Below are positions 12,002-23,800 of a stretch of 64,000 nt of DNA, one piece after another (within the stretch, counting starts at the first letter, position 1; every line of letters begins with the position of its first letter). Origin of the DNA: Phlebotomus papatasi (taxonomy: Eukaryota > Arthropoda > Insecta > Diptera > Psychodidae). Location: positions 57,236,712 to 57,300,711 of the forward strand of contig NC_077224.1 in NCBI RefSeq assembly GCF_024763615.1, written 5' to 3'. The notes beneath the pieces are model-generated. The model had not been told where the DNA came from. It saw nothing but the letters and a program-made list of their open reading frames with translations, and ran no database searches. The position numbers were made by a program, and so were the translations under genes.

Positions 12002-13963
12002 AAGGACTGATGAAACAGCTCTTTACAAAGAGAAAATTCGCATTTGTTTGAAGGTTCACTGTGTACAAATCATGTCTACGTTTCTCTGTACGATATGTAA
12101 TTCAGTAGTTTCTTCCGGTTACTTGATGAGATCGGTTGGCAAGCGCAACGAAACCAAGAACTGAGTTGAATTGTGTTTGGGACCAAGTCCCCTGGGTCAA
12201 TCAAATTCAAGAGTTAGTGAACTGTATTTATTTTTATCAATGGATTTTACGCGTGGCGGACTGCAAGGACTTGATTAAGTATGGCGGTGACTGATTTGCT
12301 AATTATTTCAAAAAATAGTGTGATCATGTGTGTGTTGATGGTCCCTAAAATATAGGCTACATTTTAATGCATTTCCTTAAACAAGATAATTCAATTCGTT
12401 TGCTTCCATCAACCTCAAGCTATTTCACGAGTTTACAACCTGTAATTTCATAATTTTCAAACTATCGCCATATTGAGTTTCACTAATTTTTTTCTTTCAA
12501 CCTACCAAGTTATAAAACTCTTTATCCTGACTCAGGACTTAGCTTGATCGTCTCCCAAGAAGTTCAGTCAAATCTATACAATAAATACTACTAAATTACA
12601 TAGGTATTTAACATGAGAAATTATCCTAATTTACGCAAATTTCTTTCCCAAAAGAATTACACAACTGCACGTCATGCCACGCTTTTTACAAAAAGACTGA
12701 CAAATGTGCCGGAAGGGCTTACATAATAAATTTTCAAATAATTCCGCCAGTTGGCGTTCGCGTTTTCAACAAATTGATTTTATCCCAATTTTTCTTTTTA
12801 TCCAAATTATTTTCCTACTCTGATTCATTTTTATTTCGAACATAAATATTTTTATTCGTCAGTTTCAGAGATGTATTCTAAAATTGTTTATGGCCGGAGC
12901 TTATTTAGAAAGTCAAATACTACTTCCCTGAAAAATTGAATTTTAGATAAATAAAGTTTTGCTGCTACGTTGTATCCATTTACAATGTCACGCTTGGAAA
13001 CTCCTCAAAACATACGTAAATTCTTGAATAAATGGCAACGAATATTTTATTGAACAATTAAAAAACTAAAAAAATCCTTTAATGGAAAATTCATCACTTG
13101 AGATTAATCGATTAATCAAAATAAAATAAATCTAGGAAGTACCATCAGCGCACAATCGGGGAATACGCGAACTTTACTTAGAATGATCAATTTTCGAATT
13201 ATGACAGAACTTCGAATTTTTTGAAGATTTGAATGCTGAGAGAGTACTCTGCGTAAATAAATGAGATTAAATTAAATTGAAATTATTTTATATTTTTTTC
13301 TTTTGCGGTCAAAAGATAATTAGGTTTATTTTTAGTTTTAATAAGTAGGATCTTGCACCAATTTATAGAATACTTGACAAACCTTGAACAAATAACCCAT
13401 TCAGATTTAGAAGATAAATATCTCAAAAGAAAAGAGAGAAAATATATCTGTCAACAAAATGTCAATTAGTTGTACTGATTAATTTTCCTTCGGAAAATCA
13501 TCACTGAATGCGCTGTGTTTTGTATTACTACAGATTAATTTCTACTGTTTACCTTCAATTTATTTAATATTTTGAATTAAGTTATTTGTAATAAGAAAAT
13601 GTCTAATTTATTTATTATTAAGATTTTCATTTTAAATGAGAAAAAAAGAAAATGTTGCAATAATTGCTTATCGAAAATTTCGAGGGTCTAATTTTGAAGG
13701 AAAAAAAAATAAAATAGAAAAATCGGACTAATAGAAACCATGATAGTTGATAAGGATAAGCTTAAAAGAAAACAGTATAATTGTGGTGCCTTCTTGGGAT
13801 ATTTTACGGGGACTATAAATATATATTTTTTTCCTTTGAAACTGTTCACAATCGAAGAACCTGAAGCTATAAATCACAATTTCAATCTTCCGTTTAATTT
13901 TGCATCGTAGAAATGTAATTCAGAAAAAAATGTAAACATAGAGGAAAATGTGTATGACAATTA
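12002..13963. other. Gene-free intergenic DNA
   Basis: AT-rich sequence between the sulfotransferase and PDE12 3' regions. I recognise no gene or structured element here. Confidence 0.4.
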
Positions 13964-13969
13964 TTTATT
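13964..13969 (-). terminator. Probable poly(A) signal of PDE12
   Basis: AATAAA on the minus strand, about 95 nt downstream of the PDE12 stop codon (14064-14066). Confidence 0.5.
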
Positions 13970-14063
13970 TAGTTTTACAACTTCTCCCTAAAACCTAGTG
14001 TCTACAGAAAGTTGTTATTTTAATAAATAAACCGCAAAAAGACATGCAAAAGACAATCGGTAG

Positions 14064-17000
14064 TTATTTTTTCCATGCCAAATCTGCCACCAGAGCGATG
14101 TGATCAGAGGGAAAGACGACAGATGGGATTGCGATGTGAGTCTCGAGTTCCTGGACACTTGGAAATGGAATTACTTGCGTCACTTGCAGGTTATCGGTCT
14201 GATAGAAGATGTAGTCGATGCAAGCCCGAAATCCAGCTGTAAAGTTTGTGAATTCTGGGATTCCACAAGCCGAGGACATTGGTAAAGGTTGTTTCAGCTC
14301 GACATTTTCAATCACTTGGTCAGGATCTACAAGAGGTAAAGAATAAGACACGAATAAACTTTATAAAATTGACTCGATTCTTTATAACACGGTTTTCAAG
14401 TTGCAAACACTCCGAAGATACCACACTGAGAAAAAAAGAGGGTGCGACTAACTTTTTTTTCTCATAACTTTAACACTTTTTAGGTGTAAAAACATATCAA
14501 CATTTTTTAATGTTAATTTTACACCTTTTTAAGGGTAAAATTAACATGAAAAGGGTAACTTTAACCCCTAATACACCTTAAAAGCATAATATTTACACCG
14601 ATTTCGGATCAATAATGCAGGGTAAAATTAACATTTCCGGAATATTATTTTAACTTTTTCAGATTTCTCTTAGTCAGTGCAGAGTTATTAGAATAGGGGA
14701 GCATGGGGCTATTTCAGAAAGAACAATTATTTCAACTTTCGTGATTTGCAATATTTCTGCGATGCGATGATAATTTCTGTGGAATTTTTGCGGAATAGAT
14801 ATTTATTCATCAGCAATGAAGGAACAGCACAAGAGAGGCAAAAGTACATTGTAGTTTTTTTTAGCGGCCAGCGCCGTCTTAGCGTTGATGACCAACCTCA
14901 GAAGTGAAAACGGAGGAGAATTCCATCACAGGTTGTATATGCCAATCATCCAACAAGAAATGGCTGTCTTAACTGAGCTGTGTGCTATTTATTAGGGCAT
15001 CAGTCCCGAAATGAACAAAAGGTCACACTTTAAATATTAAAAAAAAATGTATTTAAAAAAAGGTTATTATTTAACTAAGTCTCTATGTCCGTATATGTCA
15101 AAAAAGAAGTAATCTAGAAGAAAACCAAAAGATCCATTTCACATCAAATCACCCAGTAACAAAACATAGTGACAAAGAGAGTCCTGGTGAATCTCACAGG
15201 GGCCAATGTCCCATCACCGCTGCAACCCCAACCGACTCACTCACAGGGCAGATGTATCCCGGAAAAGAATTGCTTTTCCCCACTAACCCAGGCCCGAGCT
15301 TTGCGGATTCGCTTACAATATTTAGGAAAGAGAGAGATCGGTGAAGCCGAGAGAGAGAGAGAGACCTCAGCACGGGACCGTGGGCAAGGGAAAAACTACA
15401 TCACAAGTTCGACAATCCGTGTCCGTAAACAAATGAAAAGTGGAAAACATTAGCAAGCCCAAGCAAGAGATGCCTTGGTAACGGAGAGGCAACCACTTCG
15501 AAACCACGGGGGAGTTTCCGCAGAATTTCTGTGGAATTTTCGCAGTATTTCTGTGAAATTTCTGGGGAATTTCTGCTGCAATGGCAACAGTAGTGGCCCT
15601 GTGGCCAGATATCTGCTATGAATTTGAGAATATGCAGTAGGGCGTTTCAACTAGGAAAAAAATTTTTTGGCACTATTCTCACGGTGCTGTATTTGATGAG
15701 ACAAGAAAGTTTTTCTTCTACGACCATATGATCAGACGCTGTTTAGAGGTGGCTGAACGACCCTCTCTGTAGAACAAATTTCTGATTTTACCGGATTTTA
15801 CACTACAGAGAGGGTCGTTCAGCCACCTCTAAACAGCGTCTGATCATATGGTCGTAGAAGAAAAACTTTCTTGTCTCATCAAATACAGCACCGTGAGAAT
15901 AGTGCCAAAATTTTTTTTTCCTAGTTGAAACGCCCTAATATGCAGATTTCGCATATTGACTCTGATCCTCATGAGCAGAAAACAACAACAAAATATATAC
16001 CAGAGACAAAATAAATTGTAGGATACATAGCAAATATTATTTTGTAAAATTGATTAAACCAATTAAATGAAATTGATTATTAAATTGATTGATGCGATGC
16101 GATTAAAAGTTCACTTTAAATTGCTTTTCGAACTAAAATTATTTATCGGTTCAAAATGGTTCATTACCTGTTCATAACCGATTAGAACCGGTTCAGCGCT
16201 GTAAAAAATTCCAAGACCTTGCCAACAGATTTCCATGGAAAGATATTAGTGGGAAATTAGCAAGAAATTTCTCCGGAATTCCCACGGAACTTCCACATGA
16301 ATTTTTACGGGATTTACACGGAATTTCCATGAAACTTCCACGGGATTTAGATTTTGGATATGCAAGTGAGGGAAACTTCAACTGAGCTTTTTGCATTTCC
16401 ACACAGAAAAATATTTTGTAAAAAAGTTCGTAAATGTTTGTGAATTCTTACTGGGGTCTTACGAAATGCTCGTAAATCGTATAATCCACAAACAGTTAGT
16501 AAAAATTTGTACTTTTTCGCAGAAATTGTTCGTAACATGATCACTTGACACGTATTTTTTGTATTTTTACAAATATTAGATCGTAAATGTTCGTAAACAC
16601 ACATGGAAATTCCGTGTAAATCACGTAAAAATTCCGTTTAAAATCCAGTGGAAATCATGTGGAAGTTCTGTGGGAATTCGGCTGAAATTTCTCACTAATT
16701 TTCCACTAATGTCTTTCCATGGAAATCTGTTGGTATGGTCTTGGAATTTTTTACAGCGCTGCACCGGTTCTAATCGGTTATAAACAGGCAATGAACGATT
16801 TTGAACCGATATAAATAATTTTAGTTCGCAAAGCAATTTAAAGTGAACTTTTGAAAGAATCAATCGGTTTAATCGGTTCAACCGATTGAGAACTAACGAT
16901 AATTAACCCGAAAATATACTTTTGATGTAGGGGAAAGTGCTCTCCCTTCGAACGTTCATGCCTTCGAATAATGTGATTTTTTTTTGTTTTCCGTAAGAGA

Positions 17001-19665
17001 TTTACACTAAATTATCACGGAATTATCAACAATTGATGAAAAACCAACTAATATTTAATAAAAATGTGTAAGTCTCTTAGGAAAACTAAAAGAAAATTCA
17101 CATTATTCGAAGGCATGAACGTTCGAAGGGAGAGTACTTTCCCCTATAGCATCTAAAGTCACGTGTTTAAGTATTTTCACCATTCGAAATTAATGCTTGG
17201 CTGCCCCATTCTCCCCTATTTTTATTTGCATTTTCGTAGCATCTTCACTAAAGTTATTGAACACATTAGAATGAAAATTAATGGCAAAAATGATTAAAAA
17301 AATGCTCTTATGAGCTTTTTATCCTACATTTTACGAGTAAAAAAAAGTGATTTTTTTCAGTGTATGAAGCATATGCTTCATGTGCTTTTTATCTCTTTCC
17401 GGACCGCAGCATATGCTGCAAGCTAATTTCACAATTTTTTAATCAAAAATATCTAAGCTCAGGAATTAATTGAGGTCTATCAAAAAATATCTTATATTTG
17501 GACATCCTTATAGTTTGTAATCATCCACAAGAATAGGATTTTTATCATTTCTGAATTATTAAAAAAACATTATTTTTCACAGAACATTCATATGCTGCTT
17601 TGGGTACTCAGAGTCCCAAAAGAGACGAAAGAGTTAAATACATTTAACTGAAAATTAATGGCAAATATGATAAAATAATGCTGTTATGAGCTTTTTTATC
17701 CTACATTTTACGAGTAAAAAAAAATGAAAAATATTTTTTTCAGTGTATGAAGCATATGCTTCATGTGCTTTTTATATCTTTCCGGACCGCAGCATATGCT
17801 GCAAGCCAATTTCACCATTTTTTAATCAAAAATATCTAAGCTCAGGAATTAATTGCAGTCCTACAAAAAATATCTTATATTTGGACATCCTTATAGTTTG
17901 TAATCATCCAATAGAATAGGATTTTTATCAGTTCTGAATAATTAAAAAAAAACATTGTTTTTCACAGAATATTCATATGCATCTTTGGGTACTCAGAGTC
18001 CCAAAAGAGACGAAAGAGTTAAAGATTTTTTTGTTTATCCATTGAAAATAAAACTTACTACTTTGGAAGTCAATGAAGGAGCTGGGAACGAAGTTTTCCG
18101 TCATCAGCTTGTAAATTCCACAATCAGGAGAACTATTGAAGTCTCCTGCGAAAATCAGGCTCTTCCTAGCTCCTGGGAGATCCTTTTCAATCTGCGGCAA
18201 AACATGCTTCTCCAGGAAGATCATTGCGAGTCCAAATTGCAAAAGTCTGATGTGATCGGCATCCGGATGGAAGTAGAGATGAGTATTTGCGACTACAATC
18301 ACTTCCCCAGGATTGTCCAGAGACTCCAGTGCGACTACTTGAAGAGCTGTCGACCTCTCCACAATCCTCGTGAAGAGTTCTTCGTTTTCATGGATTTTCT
18401 GCTGAATTCCGGCAAAAATATCTCGGCTTTTGAGCTCCTCGCCGTAATTTATGCCAAATCTATTGACTAACCGGAAGCGGAGTTTGTTGTAGAAAATCGC
18501 GAGACCTTCAGCTGTCTCTCCTTTTGCTTTGAAATCACCCCCGAAATCCCTCACGCGGAAGGTTCTCTCGAGATCCAAGTCGTAGATCTTGGCATCGACT
18601 TCCTGAAGGCAGATTATATCACAGTTGTAGCCAAGGAGCTCCTTGATGAACAGCTGCTTCCTGTAATCGATGTTGAGGGCATAGGGTGGGCAGTAGGGGA
18701 ATAATTCTTGTCGGCTGAAATCACTGTCTGCATAGAGATCGGCTAGGAGATTGTAGGAACCTATGCGGAATTGTTCTCCGGAAAGGGCAGTTCTCGTGAA
18801 ATTGTGCCTCAGGTCGAAAGGACATTCTCCTGGACCAGCCTGAACGGGGTTTTTGGACACACACTCAACACTTGGACCCTCAAGATCATCCCTCCGGGGG
18901 ATGCACTCGACTTTTAGGTGATAGTCGACATCTTCAGGCTTTGCAAAGTAAGTAAAACCTCTTCCTACTTCCTGAAATTCTACTTCTGCAAGTTTTCCGG
19001 ATTTGGGCAGCAATCCCCGGTACCATATAAAGATACAGTCGTCCTCTGAGGCAAATGAGAGTTCCACTTTGTGTGGATAGACCAAGAAACCCGCTAGGAT
19101 TGACGTGGGGAGGGTGATATTATCCACAAATGGATGATTTATGGCCACTGGGAGTTTCTGGCCAAGAATAGACAGCTCTAGGCTGTTTCTCAGACTCACT
19201 GTGTCCAGGATCTCTTGGAAAGTCTTCTCAGAGAGATCATTCCCAGCTCCAGTGAGCTGGACTGTAATCTAAAAGCAGGAATTTATCAAAATTTTACCTG
19301 GATTTGCGAGGAATCAGGAAACTCACCTCAGGAGCTGTTGGCTGAGCTGCTGCCTCTCCTGCTTCACTAGCCTTCGTCTTCTGCTTCTTCTTATTGCGTT
19401 TATTGAACTCCTTTTCAATGTTAGTCCGAGTTCTCTCGGTAAAAGCCCCCACTAGTTCTCCACAGTTTCTCCGGAAGTTAAATACCCGATCGATTTTGTG
19501 CTCTGTATTTGCATATCTGAAGGATATATCCACAGATTCCTCATTGGCACCATGTCTAAAGTACACTCTTTCCATTTTTCTACTCAATGTCCAGGATTTA
19601 TTTCTCCTCAGTGAGATTTTCGACACGTGTAAATTTTTCCCAGAACCAAAACATAACCTCAACAT
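14064..19665 (-). CDS. PDE12: 2',5'-phosphodiesterase 12 (PDE12-like)
   Basis: Three exons, 19327-19665, 18059-19268 and 14064-14326, join to 1812 nt (603 aa; vertebrate PDE12 is close to 609). The family is a mitochondrial-matrix EEP nuclease that degrades 2-5A and trims mitochondrial poly(A). Residues 1-30 are basic and hydroxylated like a mitochondrial presequence. The catalytic EEP motifs are present: YNLLAD near 285, ICLQEVD near 333, NTHLYFHP near 441, AGDFNSSPD near 488 and PSDHIALV near the C-terminus. Splice sites are GTGAGT (phase 0) and GTAAGT (phase 1). The first intron is 58 bp; the second is 3.7 kb and packed with transposons. The start at 19663-19665 is preferred because it gives the presequence; an internal Met (MERVYF) could start a non-mitochondrial form. 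AK6 lies 47 bp upstream on the same strand. Confidence 0.93.
14424..14679 (+). mobile_element. CACTGAGA-family MITE copy 2
   Basis: Same family and orientation as the copy at 10792, inserted in PDE12 intron 2 about 100 bp from the last exon. The 3' terminus is slightly altered (TCTCTTAGTCAGTG). Confidence 0.8.
15640..15935. mobile_element. Foldback MITE, 133-bp near-perfect arms
   Basis: Arms 15640-15772 and 15803-15935 are inverted copies that match almost base for base over 133 bp, with a 30-bp loop. TA flanks both ends. The sequence starts GGGCGTTTCAACTAGG. The near-identity of the arms suggests recent insertion or arm homogenisation. Transcribed in the PDE12 intron it would form a long hairpin RNA. 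Confidence 0.9.
16080..16870. repeat. Long inverted repeat with element in its centre
   Basis: The left arm (about 16080-16345) and the right arm (about 16605-16870) are diverged inverted copies; both include the ACAGCGCTG segment, TTCCATGGAAA and repeated GAATTTC-type words. The centre (about 16402-16605) is a half-copy of the foldback family at 22309-22682, starting CACAGAAAAATATTTTG. Confidence 0.7.
16930..17144. mobile_element. Foldback MITE, TA-flanked
   Basis: The ends GGGGAAAGTGCTCTCCCTTC and GAAGGGAGAGTACTTTCCCC are inverted copies extending inward about 60 bp through CGAACGTTCATGCCTTCGAA. TA on both sides. Confidence 0.8.
17254..18022. repeat. Tandem duplication, about 380-bp unit, two copies
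   Basis: Unit 1 (about 17254-17639) and unit 2 (about 17640-18022) are highly similar, ending in the shared segment GGGTACTCAGAGTCCC and GAGACGAAAGAGTTAAA. Each carries the palindromes ATGAAGCATATGCTTCAT and GCAGCATATGCTGC. The second copy ends about 37 bp from the PDE12 exon 2 splice donor (18058). Confidence 0.85.
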
Positions 19666-19711
19666 CTTTCAAAAATGTAAACAAAGATGTTTTTTGGATT
19701 AAAAAAATAAG

Positions 19712-19717
19712 TTTATT
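19712..19717 (-). terminator. AK6 poly(A) signal overlapping its stop codon
   Basis: On the minus strand the end of AK6 reads GAATAAACTT. The AATAAA hexamer overlaps the TAA stop (19713-19715). Cleavage 15-25 nt on would place the AK6 3' end within about 30 nt of the PDE12 start codon. Confidence 0.6.
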
Positions 19718-20326
19718 CAGAATCTTTCTGGTCTTCCTGCCAGGATTTTACAAGCTCTTCGATTTTAGCAATATTTTGACTGAGATGCTCCTCTGTCTCA
19801 TTCACTAGCTCATGGATAATCTCTTCTTTGTAGGATTCTTGAGCCTCTTCGAGGATTGTCTGGAAGATTTCGCATTCAATATTTGAATGCAGTTTCTTAT
19901 CGTTGTATTTCCGTTTGGCCAGTCGATCATAGAGGATTGTGTTGTTGCATCTGATCACAAAAACCAAATCAAACCATCTTTCTGGGAACATTTCACAAGC
20001 ATGGTATTCCACAATGTTTCCTCCCTTCTCGAGCTGAGGCTCCAGATGATCAATTACCTGGCAATTAAAGATTGAAAGTTATAGATTAGTCATCCTGGTA
20101 CATTATCCTCTAGTTGTCATTTGTATAATCCCCAAAAACTCACCGCATCTTCATCCAGAATGGGGCAATCGAGAACTTTGTCGAATCCCTCCAGAAATTT
20201 GTGTTCCTTGGCTATTTGAGACACATTGTGCCACTTCAATCCCAGCTTCTCACTCACTTGCTTCGCCAGGTGCGATTTCCCAACTCCCGGAGTTCCAGTT
20301 ATAAGAATATTTGGTTGAATTTTCAT
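19713..20326 (-). CDS. AK6: Adenylate kinase isoenzyme 6
   Basis: Two exons, 20144-20326 and 19713-20057 (86-bp intron, phase 0), give 175 aa; human AK6 is 172. The family is a small nuclear P-loop NMP kinase/ATPase (yeast Fap7) involved in late 18S rRNA maturation and in nucleotide phosphorylation. Seen here: Walker A GTPGVGKS (residues 11-18), the family block LDCPILDEDAV at the splice junction, GGNIVEYHACEMFPERWF and the lid-region segment RLAKRKYNDKKL. The start MKIQPNIL at 20324-20326 gives the usual short N-terminus; the frame is open further upstream (to 20614), but that part has no family resemblance and is probably 5' UTR. Same strand as PDE12 (47 bp apart) and divergent from paxillin. 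Confidence 0.95.
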
Positions 20327-20827
20327 ATTTTCCGCTGATGTAAACAAAAACACTCGTGGCTCTTTAAAAAATGCAAAACCGTGTGACAGTGTCCCAAAAC
20401 TTAATTTCTCCCAATCGACACCAGCGCCAACTTGCAAATTATTTTGTAAGTAATTTTTGCAAGTTGTTTCCGGATTATTTGTTTTGTGGCAAAATCCACG
20501 GATTTTCCTCTTTTCTGGAAAATTCACCAACCTGTGATGTTTTATTGTGGCCTCTGAGGCAACCTCTGAGTGTGTTCCACACGGTGAAAGTGAAATATTC
20601 CCAGTAAATTCCAAATTTAGAAAAATTTTTGAGAGAAAAAATTGCCTTCCGTATTGTCAAGTTTGGTGATGTTTTTCCACTGATTTTCGTGCAAAAAGAA
20701 AATTTTCTGCGTGTTTTTAAAAGCTGGGAGACATATAGAGTCTACCCAGAGTGATATTTTTCTGTAGAAAGTTAAAAAATCCATAGCATTGTCGCGCCAA
20801 AGGAATATCCGTAAACTCAAATTGGTG
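20327..20827. promoter_or_regulatory. Divergent promoter region AK6 / paxillin
   Basis: A 501-bp interval separates the AK6 start codon (minus) from the first paxillin start codon (plus). It must hold both 5' UTRs and the promoters of AK6 and the paxillin 1a form. No MITE is seen in it, unlike the flanking intergenic and intronic DNA. No clear TATA box recognised. Confidence 0.55.
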
Positions 20828-20840
20828 ATGGATGACTTGG
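20828..20840 (+). CDS. Pax: Paxillin alternative first exon 1a
   Basis: ATG GAT GAC TTG G followed by the donor GTGAGT. Joined to exon 51948 it reads MDDLDALLADL, the canonical LD1 motif at the extreme N-terminus as in vertebrate paxillin. Only 13 coding bases; phase 1. Followed by a 31-kb intron. Confidence 0.85.
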
Positions 20841-23800
20841 GTGAGTAAATATTTGATTTTCTCTGTTATTGCCGGTGGGATGGGCTATCAGGGACCAGGG
20901 AATCGTAGTTTGTTTACATTTCAAATGATAAGACTGTGTCTGATAAGCCAAGGTTAGAGATTCCGGGAGAAAGACAATAAGTAGAACATAACCTCAAAAG
21001 CCATGTTTATAATTTTTCTTGGAAGCGAAGTGAGACATTGGCAGAGGAAAATCGCGATTGCTACTGATCGTGATGATCTTATTTAAATGCCGATCGCGAG
21101 ACAATACATCTGGGGATGTGTGTGTGCTCCGTGTTACCCTTGAAGAGGAGATCTTCACACAGTTTCAGTAGAATTTTTGGCAAGAGATCAACCTCATTGA
21201 TTTCATCTGCGAATCAATGGACTCTCTACTCTGGGGGACCCTGACTTGTGATCTGCTCATGGTTCACAAAATACCAAGCTTCCATTCGAAAGCTGTCGCC
21301 CTCCCCGATATGGCCTAACATGCTATTTACAGGCCTTTTAAGGAAACTTCCCATTGCGAGCTGAAAAAAAACATGCGAAATTGAAAGTAGTCAAATAGAG
21401 ACAGTGTCTCTGGAACTGGAGACAGCGCCCCAACTTCCCCCCAGAGAAATTGCATTCCCCTGTCCATCAAGTCCACCGAGGTCATTATATCGCTAAACGT
21501 GTTGGCTATAATGTGAAATTGATGATACAGCTTTCAATATTAATTTGCTATTCAGCCGGAAATTCCAAAGTCCTCAACACTCCCGCCACGCCTTCATCTA
21601 AAAAAGCACTTTAGGCACTCGTTAGAACATTATACTCCGTGAAATTTAATTATTTAGTAAATTTCTGGCTGCATCATATGACCCTCCAAATAGATCAAAA
21701 GGTTGAGCTCAATCATGCCATTTTCCCGTGAAAAATTACTTTGCCACTGAATTTTTCACGCTGTTTTTTTTAATCAAGAATTCTCTGGCTCTGTAACTCG
21801 CTTTGAGGCTTCTTTCAGAAGATATTTCCATTGAATGCTTCTCATTAACATTTTTAGTTTATTTTTGCAATTTTATCTAACAGCAAATTTGCATTTCTCT
21901 ACCGGTTTCATTTGCATATGAGTTGAGATGCTGAAAAGCGAGATTTTTGAGCTGGATCGGCTTTTGGATTGTTTATGTTCAATGCAACACTTTTTTTTCG
22001 TGAATATTTTTTCAATAAAAAGGAGTTTTTTAGAATTTTTTTTTTATCAATTCTTTGAAAAAAATAAGATTTCTGCGATCTTAGGAGAACAGTACTTTGT
22101 CTTTCAAGAGTTTAGAAACATGCGACGTTCGATAGATCACCGCCAATGGCGCCACAGTTGTTCTTTTGGTACAGTAGACTCTCTCTCAATTGGGCATTTG
22201 GGGCAAAATGTCATCCGGTTTTATTTAACCCATTCGAACACCAAAATTCCGATCACCGAAATCCCGAAAAAAAGCAAAAATCCAAAGTGAAAAAAATCGG
22301 AATGGGTACACAGAAAAAAATATTTTGTAAAATTGTTCGTATATGTTCATGAAATCCTATGGTAGACTTACGAAATGCTCGTAAATCGTTGTAACCCACA
22401 AACAAGTTCGTAAAATTCTGTACTTTTATCACAATAATTGTTCGTAACATGATTACAAAATTTTACGAATATTTTTTGTGTGTTTACGAACATTAACGAA
22501 CAAATGTTTGTAAAAGAACAACAAATGTTCGTCAAATGATCATTTTACGAACAATTATTGTGAAAAAAGTACAAAATTTTACGAACTTGTTTGTGGGTTA
22601 TACGATTTACGAGAATTTCGTAAGTCTGCCATAGGATTTCACAAACATATACGAACAATTTTACAAAATATTTTTTTCTCTGTAGAAATCTCGAAAAGTC
22701 AAAATTCCAAATGAGCTAAAATCTTGGATATGGGTCGAAATCCTTAAACATAAAAAAAATCCTTTGATCAAATCAACTAAACTAAGAAAGAGCTTGATAT
22801 TCGATTTTAAACTCATACCCGAGGCGCATGGCATAACGCCCTAATAAAGTTTACAGTTCTATTATTTAATTGGTTGATATGCTTCTTTGAAGTGTGGGTC
22901 TTTGGCAGTTTGGCTATTCGGTATTTCGATTATTTAGGAATATCAGACCCATTCGGGATTTTGTCTCTTGGGAACTTTGGCTATTCAGGATCTTGACGCA
23001 TTCGGGATTTTTACCCATTCAGGATGAAGGTTTTTCAGGTTTTGACCCCATTCAGGATTTTGTCGTATGGGATTTTGACCTTTTCGGAATTTTGGCCCAT
23101 TCGGTTATTTGGCTTTCGGAACTCATTTTGGATTTTAGCCCATTCGGGATTTTACCTCATTCGGGATTTCGCCTCATTCGGAATTTTGGTCTTTTTAGGA
23201 TTTTGGCTTTTGGGATTATAACCGAGACGACTGTTAGTTACTTTTATTTTTATATCCCGTAGAAAAAATGAAATATAAAAAAATAATATTATAAAAATAA
23301 ATAAATAAAGGGGTATAAAATAGATTTAAAAACTAGAAATAGATTTTATTGCACTTTTCTTGTGTCATAGAAAGTTTGACTTCACGTCGATTTTGATTAT
23401 ATTTTCCTTCATTTTGTTGCCTGATTTGAATTCTGGATGGAAAATTATTTTATTAGATAGTTACATTATATAAATAAATAGTGTTTATAAAGATTTAATA
23501 TAAAGAATTTAAAAATTTCGAGACCGTTAAAGCGTATTTGATTGCGTCTCACTGAGCCCCCTTAATAGATGTTTTTCTCCTTTTCACAGAAATCACATAT
23601 TAATATTTAAGGTATAATACAAAATATAGACATTCGATATTCAGTAGTCATTTGGGGAGGGAAGGATAAATATATACTAGATTTCCATCCAAAACTTTTT
23701 CGAAATTCGAAGTGTAACCTGAGTTTGGAATCAATATATAAAATTTTTGGAAATTTTTGGACACCCAAAGATCTATTTTCTTGCACAATTTTAAGTGTAG

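Larger units (their letters stand above)
14696..17216. mobile_element. Composite 2.5-kb TIR element in PDE12 intron
   Basis: The left end GGGGAGCATGGGGC and the right end GCCCCATTCTCCCC are imperfect inverted repeats with TA next to both. They resemble the ends of the compact element at 31731-31962. Between them lie at least three further elements (15640-15935, 16080-16870, 16930-17144), so this looks like a nest of successive insertions. Linking the two outer ends as one element is my inference. Confidence 0.45.

Noticed and set aside
17955..18470. 171-codon plus-strand open frame
   Set aside because: It is the antisense shadow of PDE12 exon 2 (18059-19268) and shows no domain.
20327..20614. 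In-frame upstream extension of AK6
   Set aside because: The extra 96 residues have no AK6 family resemblance, and the Met at 20326 gives the normal family length.
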